Below are positions 1 through 7,072 of a stretch of DNA of 18,412 bases, in pieces. The notes below the pieces were generated by a model. That model worked only from the letters and a program-made list of their open reading frames with translations, searched no databases and was not told the DNA's origin. Position numbers and translations under genes: made by a program. Position 1 is the first letter of the stretch. Every line of letters begins with the position of its first letter. Source of the DNA: Bacteroidales bacterium UBA6360 (GTDB lineage: Bacteria; Bacteroidota; Bacteroidia; Bacteroidales; UBA932); contig DJRM01000001.1 in the NCBI GenBank assembly GCA_002440085.1, positions 1 through 18,412 of the forward strand. The letters are read 5' to 3'.

Positions 1-701
1 GCGGCATCCTTCAGCACGGATATGCTCTCGATGTCCTGAGGATTGACGGTGTTGATGTCCCCTTCCATACCGTCAATGAGAATCAGCGGACTTCCGCTGG
101 AGCCGCTGCCGATTGTGCCGTTGCCCCGTATGTTGACGGACATGCTCTTTCCCAGCTCTCCTGTATTTGTGGTAATCTGCAGACCCGGCACCAATCCCTG
201 CAATGCCTGCGTGGCGCTTACTACCGGGCGGGCTTCTATTTCCTTCGCCGTGGCAATCCCCACCGCACCGGTAAGGTTGACCTTCTTCTGCGCGCCGAAG
301 CCGACGACCACCACTTCGTTCAGCGCCTGGTTGTCTTCCTCAAGCATGATGTCAAGAATCTGCCCTTCGACGGCCTTTACCTCAATGGATTTATACCCCA
401 TACAGGATATGAACAGGGTACCGCCCTCACGCACGGACAACAAGAAACTGCCGTCCAGTTCGGTGACCGTGCCGTTGCCGGGGACTCCCTTCTCCTCAAT
501 TCCGACGCCCGCGAGCGGTCCAAGCGCATCCTTTACGCTTCCGCTTACTTTGATTTGGCGTGGAGTCTGTCCGATTGAATCAGGGATGACGGCGGCCATT
601 GCCGGATGTGACGCGAATGTCAGAAAGAGGCTCAGAACGAGCAGCAACGCCGCACCGGTCTTTAGGTTACGCCCGCAATGGGAATGAATAATGCGTTTCA
701 T
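1..701 (-). CDS. SusC/RagA-family TonB-linked outer membrane receptor, N-terminal part (runs off left edge)
   Basis: Only the first 233 codons are present; the frame is open to base 1. The start at 701 gives a signal peptide (hydrophobic residues about 16-30, likely cut after AMA at residue 36). A carboxypeptidase-regulatory-like domain follows (about 51-123), then the TonB-box region containing VVVGFGAQKK (131-140), and the beginning of the plug domain with the family motifs LIDGMEGD (208-215) and SVLKDA (228-233). SusC proteins are outer-membrane TonB-dependent channels, usually about 1,000 residues, paired with a SusD lipoprotein and importing glycans or peptides. The SusD partner and any catabolic genes would lie left of base 1, so the substrate cannot be inferred. 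The family call is very safe. Confidence 0.95.
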   Translation of the reverse strand, partial: MKRIIHSHCGRNLKTGAALLLVLSLFLTFASHPAMAAVIPDSIGQTPRQIKVSGSVKDALGPLAGVGIEEKGVPGNGTVTELDGSFLLSVREGGTLFISCMGYKSIEVKAVEGQILDIMLEEDNQALNEVVVVGFGAQKKVNLTGAVGIATAKEIEARPVVSATQALQGLVPGLQITTNTGELGKSMSVNIRGNGTIGSGSSGSPLILIDGMEGDINTVNPQDIESISVLKDA

Positions 702-820
702 AAAATATCTGTTAAAATTAAGAAACTATCTATCCATTCCCGACCGCCCTACAAATGTGATACCGAAAATTAAACCTATGGGGACGAGGATTGTCCGATC
801 CCCGAAATCCGAGACATCGC

Positions 821-840
821 ATTATTTAACCTTAAATAAT
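821..840. repeat. AT-rich perfect palindrome between glyA and the SusC gene
   Basis: ATTATTTAA (821-829), a two-base CC spacer, then TTAAATAAT (832-840) form a perfect 9-bp inverted repeat. It lies 43 bases beyond the glyA stop and about 120 bases upstream of the SusC start. It may be an operator for the SusC gene or part of the glyA 3' end. There is no U-tract, so it does not look like a classic intrinsic terminator. A GC-rich potential hairpin (GGGGA at 780-784 with TCCCC at 799-803) lies nearby. Confidence 0.4.
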
Positions 841-882
841 TGAATGTCAGGTAAAGACTATGCTATTGCCGCAGTTTACTGC

Positions 883-2211
883 CTACCACCGGTTCAGGGG
901 CATGCCGAGGGTCATCTTGTGGACCTTTTCGGCGGCGGCGCTTAGGACGGACTCGTAGTCGGAGCGGCCTTCTTCGGTTCTGCCGGCAATGAGGTCGAGG
1001 TGGCGGGCGGCGTTGTCAAGGACGGTGTCGATGAGCTCGACCATCCATTCCATGTCCTTCTCCACGAAGCCACGTGATGTGACCGCAGGGGTGCCGACGC
1101 GAAGTCCTGAGGTGGAGAACGGGGTGCGGGAGTCGAACGGGACCATGTTCTTGTTCACGGTGATGTCCGCCTTGCCGAGTTCCTTCTCGGCCATCTTGCC
1201 GGTCAGGTCAGGGAATTTGGTGCGCAGGTCGATGAGCATCAGGTGGTTATCCGTGCCGCCGGAGACAATCTTGTAGCCACGGCGGATGAATGCGTCGCAC
1301 ATCGCGGAGGCGTTGGCGAGCACCTGCTTCTGATAGTCGACGAACTCCGGCTGCTGAGCCTCGAAGAAAGCCACGGCCTTCGCTGCGATGCAATGCTCAA
1401 GCGGGCCGCCCTGAACTCCGGGGAAGACGGTGGAGTTTATAATTTGGGACATCTTCTTCACCTCGCCCTTGCTCGTCTTTAGTCCCCACGGGTTGTCGAA
1501 ATCCTTGCCTATGAGTATGACTCCGCCACGGGGGCCGCGCAGGGTCTTGTGCGTAGTTGAGGTCACGATGTGCGCATACTTTACAGGGTTGCTGAGCAGT
1601 CCGGCGGCGATGATGCCGGCCGTGTGCGCCATATCAATCATAAGAATGGCTCCAACTTTGTCTGCTATCTCCCTCATCCTCGCGTAGTTCCATTCGCGGG
1701 AATAGGCGGATGCGCCACCGATGATGAGCTTCGGACGGGCTTCGAGAGCCTTGGCCTCCATCGCGTCGTAGTCAATCTTGCCGGTGCGCTCGTCAAGGCC
1801 GTAGGAAACGGCGTGGTAGAGGATGCCGGACATATTCACGGGCGAGCCGTGGGTGAGGTGACCGCCGTGCGCGAGGTCGAGCCCCATGAAAGTGTCACCC
1901 GGCTTGAGGCAGGCCATCATCACGGCCATGTTCGCCTGGGCACCGGAGTGCGGCTGGACGTTGGCATATTCCGCCCCGTAAATCTGACAAAGGCGGTCTA
2001 TGGCAAGCTGCTCAATCTTGTCGATGACCGCGCAGCCGCCGTAATATCTCGCATTGGGATAGCCCTCGGCATATTTGTTCGTGCAGATTGAACCAAGTGC
2101 TTCAAGCACCTGTTTGCTGACATAGTTTTCAGAGGCTATGAGTTCAAGTCCCGATGTCTGACGCTCCTCCTCTTCCCGAAGAAGCTCAAAAATTGATATG
2201 TCCTGTTTCAT
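883..2211 (-). CDS. glyA: Serine hydroxymethyltransferase
   Basis: This cytoplasmic PLP enzyme interconverts serine plus tetrahydrofolate with glycine plus 5,10-methylene-tetrahydrofolate, the main source of one-carbon units. The 442-residue protein is full length for the bacterial family. The N-terminal ELIASENYVS (24-33), the substrate region EGYPNARYYGG (49-59), the cofactor-binding D193 and H196, and the Schiff-base lysine K222 in STTHKTLRGPRGG are all present. The segment GKDFDNPWGLKTSKGEVKKM (about 235-254) matches an insertion I associate with Bacteroidota SHMTs. The C terminus GMPLNRW followed directly by TAG looks complete. The gene is transcribed divergently from the RNA methyltransferase gene and appears monocistronic. 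Confidence 0.97.
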   Translation of the reverse strand: MKQDISIFELLREEEERQTSGLELIASENYVSKQVLEALGSICTNKYAEGYPNARYYGGCAVIDKIEQLAIDRLCQIYGAEYANVQPHSGAQANMAVMMACLKPGDTFMGLDLAHGGHLTHGSPVNMSGILYHAVSYGLDERTGKIDYDAMEAKALEARPKLIIGGASAYSREWNYARMREIADKVGAILMIDMAHTAGIIAAGLLSNPVKYAHIVTSTTHKTLRGPRGGVILIGKDFDNPWGLKTSKGEVKKMSQIINSTVFPGVQGGPLEHCIAAKAVAFFEAQQPEFVDYQKQVLANASAMCDAFIRRGYKIVSGGTDNHLMLIDLRTKFPDLTGKMAEKELGKADITVNKNMVPFDSRTPFSTSGLRVGTPAVTSRGFVEKDMEWMVELIDTVLDNAARHLDLIAGRTEEGRSDYESVLSAAAEKVHKMTLGMPLNRW

Positions 2212-2216
2212 GCGGT

Positions 2217-2239
2217 CAAAATTATATCCTGCAAAATTA
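2217..2239 (-). promoter_or_regulatory. Two tandem -7 boxes upstream of glyA
   Basis: Read on the minus strand, TAATTTTG occurs twice (2239-2232 and 2224-2217). Both match the Bacteroidota -7 consensus TAnnTTTG. The distal box would give a leader of about 15 bases. The proximal one would start at or next to the ATG, making a nearly leaderless mRNA. No clear -33 TTG was found at the right distance for either, so the call rests on the -7 match. Confidence 0.45.
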
Positions 2240-2268
2240 GTCTTATTTTTTATTTCTGACTACCTTTG
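2237..2268 (+). promoter_or_regulatory. Promoter of the RNA methyltransferase-galM pair
   Basis: TACCTTTG at 2261-2268 is an exact TAnnTTTG -7 box. TTAG at 2237-2240, 20 bases upstream, is one mismatch from the TTTG -33 element. The predicted start near 2273 leaves a leader of about 35 bases. The -33 region overlaps the distal glyA -7 box on the other strand. Confidence 0.65.
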
Positions 2269-2308
2269 TCGACGAAATAGTTTTCAACAACCGCAATATT
2301 ATTAAGGT

Positions 2309-2935
2309 ATGGCTGTCAAAGACAGGAAATTGCTGAACATCGAGCTTGGGCGCGTTTCCGCCGAGGACTATGGAAAACTGCCTGATTCTGGCATCGTGGC
2401 AGTGCTTGACAACGTGCGCAGTGCCCACAATGTAGGCTCCGTGTTCAGGACAGCTGACTCTTTCAAGGTCGACAGGGTCTTCCTCTGCGGGATATGCCCC
2501 GTGCCACCGTCTGCCGAGATTCACAAGTCCGCGCTCGGAGCAGAGGAGAGCGTCGGGTGGGAATATTTCGAAGACACGATGGATGTCATCGGAAGGTTGA
2601 GGAAAGAGGGATATATTATTGTCAGCGTCGAACAGACCGTAAATTCCGTAAAACTCGACAAATTTCACCCGTACGGCAACGATGTTTCCGGGAGTATTGA
2701 TAAATATCATATTGAAAATGAGGATGATACGGAATTATGGAAGAATATGGCGACGAAGAAATATGCCCTTGTGTTCGGGAACGAAGTCGATGGCGTTAGT
2801 CAGAAAGTCGTTGACGCATCGGATTTTTCGCTGGAGATTCCGCAGTTCGGTATGAAGCATTCGCTGAATGTTTCGGTGTCGGCAGGCGTCGTGCTGTGGC
2901 ATTTTACGCTGGAGAAGTTAAGACAAGAACCATAA
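2309..2935 (+). CDS. SpoU/TrmH-family RNA 2'-O-ribose methyltransferase
   Basis: The 208-residue protein carries the three SpoU (SPOUT trefoil-knot) motifs. Motif 1 is LDNVRSAHNVGSVFRTAD (33-50, with N41 and R47). Motif 2 is ALVFGNEVDGV (153-163, with E159). Motif 3 is IPQFGMKHSLNVSVSAGV (177-194, with N187). These enzymes methylate a ribose 2'-OH in tRNA or rRNA using S-adenosylmethionine. The short form without an N-terminal RNA-binding domain resembles TrmH or TrmL, and the target RNA cannot be told. An acidic, AT-richer stretch at about 120-148 lengthens the usual linker before motif 2. The start at 2309 sits behind a good promoter, and galM begins 22 bases after the stop, so the two are probably cotranscribed. 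Confidence 0.9.
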   Translation: MAVKDRKLLNIELGRVSAEDYGKLPDSGIVAVLDNVRSAHNVGSVFRTADSFKVDRVFLCGICPVPPSAEIHKSALGAEESVGWEYFEDTMDVIGRLRKEGYIIVSVEQTVNSVKLDKFHPYGNDVSGSIDKYHIENEDDTELWKNMATKKYALVFGNEVDGVSQKVVDASDFSLEIPQFGMKHSLNVSVSAGVVLWHFTLEKLRQEP

Positions 2936-2957
2936 ACATAAAACAACTGATAACGAC

Positions 2958-4082
2958 ATGAAAAAGACAATGATTCTCATCGCGGCGGCGCTCACGCTCG
3001 CGTCATGCTGCGGCAAAAACAAGGTGGAACTGATTCCGGAGGAGAACTTCGCCACGGAGGTCGATGGAAAGCCGGTTTCCCTCTACACACTGCACGGAGG
3101 CAAGCTCACGACGCAGGTCACCAACTTCGGGGCAAGGGTGGTGAGCCTCTGGGCTCCGGACAAGAACGGGTCTTTCGAAGACGTGGTACTTGGCTACAAC
3201 AACATCGAGGACTACATCCACAATCCGGGAGAAAGATTCCTTGGAGCAGTGGTCGGACCTTACGCGAACAGAATTGCCGGCGGGACATTCACTGTCGGCG
3301 ACCAAGTCTATAATTTTCCGCTGAACAACAACGGGCAGACTCTTCACGGAGGACTCAAGGGCGTGGACATGCTCGTGTGGGACGTGTGCGAGGTGACGGA
3401 TTCTAGCATCGTGATGCACCTTCTGCATCCGGACGGGCTCGACGGTTTCCCGGGTAACATCGACATCCGGCTAAGCTATCTCCTCGACTCAGACAATCAG
3501 TTTGTCATCAACTACACCGCGACGACTGACAAGGCGACATATTTCAACATCTCGCACCATCCGTTCTTCAACCTCAAGGGCGAAGGCAACGGGACGATTC
3601 TCGACAACGAAATGATTATCAACGCATCGGCATACATTCCGATTGACGAATACTCGATTCCTTACGGCGAGATTGCGCCGGTGGAGGGCACGCCTTTCGA
3701 CTTCCGGAAGATGCACACAATCGGTGAACGCATAAACGAGATGAACGAGCAGCTTGCGCACGGGGCAGGCTACGACCACAACTTCTGCATCGACCGCAAG
3801 ACAGAGAAAGGCGTGGAATTCGACGCTTCCGTCTATGAGCCGAAGAGCGGCCGTTTCCTCGAAGTCTTCTCAGACCAGCCGGGCCTCCAGTTCTACAGCG
3901 GCAACTTCTTCGACGGAACTACCTGCGGAAAATACGGAAAGCCGCTGCGCTACCGCGAGTCCATCGCGCTTGAGACGCAGCACTGGCCGGACTCCCCTCA
4001 TCACCCGAACTTCCCTTCGACCCTGCTTGAGCCGGGGCAGACCTACACTCAAGAGTGCATCTACAAGTTCAGCGTCAAATAG
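2958..4082 (+). CDS. galM: Aldose 1-epimerase (mutarotase), lipoprotein form
   Basis: Aldose 1-epimerase interconverts alpha and beta anomers of galactose, glucose and related sugars. The 374-residue protein starts with a lipoprotein signal (LASC, lipidated C17), so it should act outside the cytoplasm, tethered to a membrane. The GalM fold signatures are present: NFGAR (56-60), GPYANRIAGG (100-109), NNNGQTLHGG (123-132, sugar-binding H130), NISHHPFFNL (197-206, likely catalytic acid H201), AGYDHNF (270-276) and ALETQHWPDSP (337-347, catalytic base E339). An exported mutarotase would fit processing of sugars released by surface or periplasmic glycosidases. It follows the methyltransferase by 22 bases and is closed by a strong hairpin about 55 bases downstream. 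Confidence 0.95.
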   Translation: MKKTMILIAAALTLASCCGKNKVELIPEENFATEVDGKPVSLYTLHGGKLTTQVTNFGARVVSLWAPDKNGSFEDVVLGYNNIEDYIHNPGERFLGAVVGPYANRIAGGTFTVGDQVYNFPLNNNGQTLHGGLKGVDMLVWDVCEVTDSSIVMHLLHPDGLDGFPGNIDIRLSYLLDSDNQFVINYTATTDKATYFNISHHPFFNLKGEGNGTILDNEMIINASAYIPIDEYSIPYGEIAPVEGTPFDFRKMHTIGERINEMNEQLAHGAGYDHNFCIDRKTEKGVEFDASVYEPKSGRFLEVFSDQPGLQFYSGNFFDGTTCGKYGKPLRYRESIALETQHWPDSPHHPNFPSTLLEPGQTYTQECIYKFSVK

Positions 4083-4128
4083 GCATCGATTGATTCCGAG
4101 ATGCAATAAGGTTGCAGCACGGAGTTCA

Positions 4129-4136
4129 TAACTTTG
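4129..4136 (+). promoter_or_regulatory. -7 box immediately before a terminator-like hairpin
   Basis: TAACTTTG is an exact TAnnTTTG match about 70 bases upstream of the P-type ATPase start. Its expected transcription start (about 4140) coincides with the foot of the hairpin at 4137-4173. No clear TTG -33 element is seen at 19-21 bases. It is the only convincing promoter candidate between galM and the ATPase gene. Confidence 0.5.
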
Positions 4137-4178
4137 CAGCCGTCAAAAGAGTCCGACACTCTTTTGACGGCTGTTTTT
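4137..4178 (+). terminator. Strong intrinsic terminator or attenuator hairpin
   Basis: Bases 4137-4152 pair perfectly with 4158-4173 (16 bp; core CCGTCAAAAGAGT / ACTCTTTTGACGG) around the loop CCGAC, followed by TTTTT at 4174-4178. It can end the galM transcript. Because it also lies just downstream of a -7 box, it could act on transcripts heading into the ATPase gene. Confidence 0.85.
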
Positions 4179-4203
4179 GACCGATAATTAAAACATTACA
4201 GAT

Positions 4204-6081
4204 ATGGACAAGAAAAAACTCTGGAGAATCAGCGCGGCGGCAGTGCTGCTCGCAGGGGCCTTCGCGGTGGAAAAGACGACGAGCCTGCCGGTGTGGCAGC
4301 TGCTGCTCATCTATCTGATACCCTATCTGCTGGTCGGCTATGACGTGATTGCCGAAGCCGTCGAGGGCCTTTTCCACGGAGAACTTTTCAACGAGGACTT
4401 CCTGATGTGCATCGCCACAATAGGGGCTCTCTGCATCGGATTTCTTCCGGGCGCGGAGACGCAGTTCCCGGAGGCGGTGTTCGTGATGCTGTTCTTTCAG
4501 GTTGGCGAACTCTTCGAGGACTACGCCGAAGGACGCAGCAGGGAGTCGATTTCGCATCTTATGGACATCCGTCCGGACACGGCGAACGTGCTGCGCGGAG
4601 GCGAGGTCGCGACGGTAGCGCCCGAAACGGTGGAGGTCGGCGAGACCATAGTGGTGAAGCCGGGAGAGAAGATCCCTCTTGACGGAACCGTGCTGGAGGG
4701 AAGTTCAAGCCTCAACACCGTGGCGCTCACGGGAGAGAGCCTGCCGCGTGATGTCGTTGCCGGCGACGACGTGATTTCGGGATGCGTGAACATTTCCGGA
4801 CTGCTGCACATAAAGGTGAACAAGACCTTCGGCGAATCGACGGCGTCGAAAATCATTGACCTCGTGGAGAACACGGGCGAGAACAAGTCAAAGAGCGAGA
4901 CATTCATAGCGAAGTTCGCGAAGGTATATACCCCTATTGTGGTGACGCTCGCGTTTGTCCTCGCCTTCCTGCCGCCGCTCGTTTCGGGCGATTTTTCAGA
5001 AAGCTTCCCGACATGGCTCCAGCGCGCACTGACCTTCCTTGTGGTGTCATGTCCATGCGCCCTCGTGATTTCCGTCCCGCTGACATTCTTCGGAGGCATC
5101 GGCGGTGCGTCAAGGAACGGCATTCTCGTCAAGGGAGCCAACTATATGGATACGCTCTCGAAGCTCGGCACGGTCGTGTTCGACAAGACCGGCACCCTCA
5201 CCAAGGGGCAGTTCGAGGTGAATGCGGTGCATCCCGACAAATTCGACGAGACTCAGCTGCTGCACCTTGCGGCACACGTCGAGCGCTACTCGACCCACCC
5301 GATTGCGGTTTCTCTCAAGAATGCCTACCCAAACGAGCATGACGACTGTACGGTTGAGGATGTGGAAGAAATTTCCGGACACGGCATCCGTGCAAAGGTG
5401 AACGGGGACATCGTCTGCGTAGGCAATACGAAGATGATGGACTCCATTGGGGCGAAATGGCATCCCTGCCACAAGGTAGGAACGATAATTCATGTGGCAG
5501 TGAACGGGGTATATGCCGGGCACATAGTGATTTCGGACAGGGTGAAGGAGGACTCCGCCGCCGCGATTGCGGATCTGAAGTCGCTAGGCGTGAAGAAGAC
5601 GGTGATGCTCACGGGCGACCGCGAGGAGGTGGGCAAGGACGTGGCGACGCAGCTCGGACTTGACGAGTACCACGCGGAACTTCTGCCTGCGGACAAAGTG
5701 AGCGCCGTCGAGAAGCTCATTGCGGAAAAGCCGGCGGGCACGACGCTGGCCTTCGTCGGCGACGGCATCAACGATGCCCCGGTGCTCGCCCGCGCTGATG
5801 TCGGCGTAGCGATGGGCGGCCTCGGCTCCGACGCCGCCATCGAGGCCGCCGACGTGGTCCTGATGGACGACAAGCCGTCGAAGGTCGCCGCGGCCATCCG
5901 CATATCCCGTCACACCCTGAAAATCGCCAATGAAAACGTCTGGTTCGCGATTTCAGTCAAAGTAGCGGTGCTCGTGCTTGCCGGATTCGGGCTCGCCACG
6001 ATGTGGATGGCGGTCTTCGCCGACGTCGGAGTCACCGTCCTCGCCGTCCTCAACGCCATGAGGACGCTGAAAACTGCATAA
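4204..6081 (+). CDS. Heavy-metal P1B-type ATPase, Zn2+/Cd2+/Pb2+ exporter type
   Basis: This inner-membrane pump hydrolyses ATP to expel soft metal cations. Family landmarks in order are TGES (176-179, actuator), the CPC metal motif in SCPCALVIS (C283, C285), the phosphorylated aspartate D327 in DKTGTLT, HP (365-366) of the nucleotide domain, TGD (470-472) and GDGINDAP (519-526). The last membrane helices carry a conserved lysine (K586) and DVG (607-609), the signature of the P1B-2 (ZntA/CadA) subgroup, so Zn/Cd/Pb is likelier than Cu. At 625 residues it lacks the N-terminal HMA metal-binding domain, and the first membrane segments begin near residue 8. No ArsR or MerR regulator adjoins it. 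It converges on the hemerythrin-LuxR gene, whose stop is 60 bases away. Confidence 0.95.
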   Translation: MDKKKLWRISAAAVLLAGAFAVEKTTSLPVWQLLLIYLIPYLLVGYDVIAEAVEGLFHGELFNEDFLMCIATIGALCIGFLPGAETQFPEAVFVMLFFQVGELFEDYAEGRSRESISHLMDIRPDTANVLRGGEVATVAPETVEVGETIVVKPGEKIPLDGTVLEGSSSLNTVALTGESLPRDVVAGDDVISGCVNISGLLHIKVNKTFGESTASKIIDLVENTGENKSKSETFIAKFAKVYTPIVVTLAFVLAFLPPLVSGDFSESFPTWLQRALTFLVVSCPCALVISVPLTFFGGIGGASRNGILVKGANYMDTLSKLGTVVFDKTGTLTKGQFEVNAVHPDKFDETQLLHLAAHVERYSTHPIAVSLKNAYPNEHDDCTVEDVEEISGHGIRAKVNGDIVCVGNTKMMDSIGAKWHPCHKVGTIIHVAVNGVYAGHIVISDRVKEDSAAAIADLKSLGVKKTVMLTGDREEVGKDVATQLGLDEYHAELLPADKVSAVEKLIAEKPAGTTLAFVGDGINDAPVLARADVGVAMGGLGSDAAIEAADVVLMDDKPSKVAAAIRISRHTLKIANENVWFAISVKVAVLVLAGFGLATMWMAVFADVGVTVLAVLNAMRTLKTA

Positions 6082-6140
6082 GCCGGACATCTGGATCATC
6101 TCATCACCCGAAAATCCGCAAATGTTAGAAGATGTTTACG

Positions 6141-7037
6141 TCAGAAATCCGAGATTTCGACGATGTGGTTCAGAATGGCATAGACCGTGAGGCCGGCGAT
6201 GGAATTGATGCCTGTCTTGCGAGCTATGTTCTTGCGGTGGGTGACGACGGTGTTGATGGAGATGAACAGGTCGTCGGCTATTTCCTTGTTGGTCTTGCCA
6301 TGGGCCACTGCGGCGAGGATTTCCTTCTCGCGGGAGGAAAGCACTTCGGAGTCATCGGACTGTTCTTCGCCGGAGTCATCGCTGTTGAGAAGGCTGAGGA
6401 CGAGGGGGTTGAAAAGCTTTTCTTCAACGCGCATGTGGTTGCGCATATCTGCCTCCATCGCAAGCAGATGGTTCAGCATATTGTAGCGTGAGGCATTCTC
6501 GCCGTTGTCGGGAAGATATTTTATCACAATGTTCTTGAGGTCGTCAAGCTTTTCGAGGAACTGCGTGTGGGTTTCCTCGGATTCCACCTCATAGTTTCCG
6601 CTCCCTATGCTGTTGAATATCTTTTCCTCATGTTCAAAATGTGCGTTAAGCTTCTCCACGAGTTCGTCGAAGAACTTGTTCAGCGCGTCCGCGAAAGAGG
6701 TGCCCACCTCACCGAGCATCGTGTGGATGAGGCCATGGAGATGGGGGACGGAAACATGGGAGTAATATTCGTGGGACGCGCGGATGTAGTCGGCAAGATG
6801 TGCCACATCGCTGCGGTCAAGACCGGAAAGCTCCGGAACATAGTCAGGATTGGAGAAGACGTTGGAGATTTCGATGAACAGCCGCTCCGGAAACGAATGA
6901 TTCCGGCAAACCTCGCTGATTGTCGAGTCGCCGAAGCCGAGTCTGAAATGAAGCCTTTCGAGAACCGACAGCATACGGTTGTCCGAAAGTATGTCCGCCA
7001 TCTTCATATTCGCCGAGTAAGGAAGTATATTCTTCAT
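6141..7037 (-). CDS. ScdA_N-hemerythrin-LuxR transcriptional regulator
   Basis: The 298-residue protein appears to have three parts. Residues about 10-60 resemble the ScdA_N (DUF542) domain, though the Cys-Cys pair of RIC proteins is absent. Residues about 80-215 form a hemerythrin-like four-helix bundle. Candidate di-iron ligands are H89 or H94, H105, H133 with E137 (HxxxE), H157, and H201 with E205 (HxxxE), closely paralleling RIC/YtfE spacing. An acidic linker (219-230) leads to a LuxR/GerE helix-turn-helix (about 232-288: LSSREKEILAAVAHGKTNKEIA, split by the core turn). I infer an iron-, oxygen- or nitric-oxide-responsive DNA-binding protein. It starts 35 bases after the CcsBA stop, and that gap is almost entirely an inverted repeat that also holds a -7 box, suggesting autoregulation. 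Confidence 0.85.
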   Translation of the reverse strand: MKNILPYSANMKMADILSDNRMLSVLERLHFRLGFGDSTISEVCRNHSFPERLFIEISNVFSNPDYVPELSGLDRSDVAHLADYIRASHEYYSHVSVPHLHGLIHTMLGEVGTSFADALNKFFDELVEKLNAHFEHEEKIFNSIGSGNYEVESEETHTQFLEKLDDLKNIVIKYLPDNGENASRYNMLNHLLAMEADMRNHMRVEEKLFNPLVLSLLNSDDSGEEQSDDSEVLSSREKEILAAVAHGKTNKEIADDLFISINTVVTHRKNIARKTGINSIAGLTVYAILNHIVEISDF

Positions 7038-7067
7038 ATTTGCAGATTTCTTCTAATCTGCAAATAT
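7036..7067. promoter_or_regulatory. Perfect 13-bp inverted repeat over the regulator's start codon and -7 box
   Basis: ATATTTGCAGATT (7036-7048) and AATCTGCAAATAT (7055-7067) are exact reverse complements around TCTTCT. On the minus strand the upstream arm includes TATATTTG (7068-7061), an exact TAnnTTTG box, and the other arm ends inside the ATG of the hemerythrin-LuxR gene. As DNA it is a good operator candidate. In a read-through transcript it would fold into a hairpin that pairs part of the start codon. Confidence 0.7.
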
Positions 7068-7072
7068 ACGGA

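Noticed and set aside
989..2091. Several plus-strand open frames opposite glyA
   Set aside because: They lie antisense to an unambiguous SHMT gene, show no domains, and follow from its GC-biased codon use.
3003..3779. Minus-strand frames opposite galM
   Set aside because: GalM motifs on the plus strand are complete and the antisense frames carry none.
6082..6140. Search for a terminator between the convergent ATPase and regulator genes
   Set aside because: No convincing hairpin with a U-tract was found.
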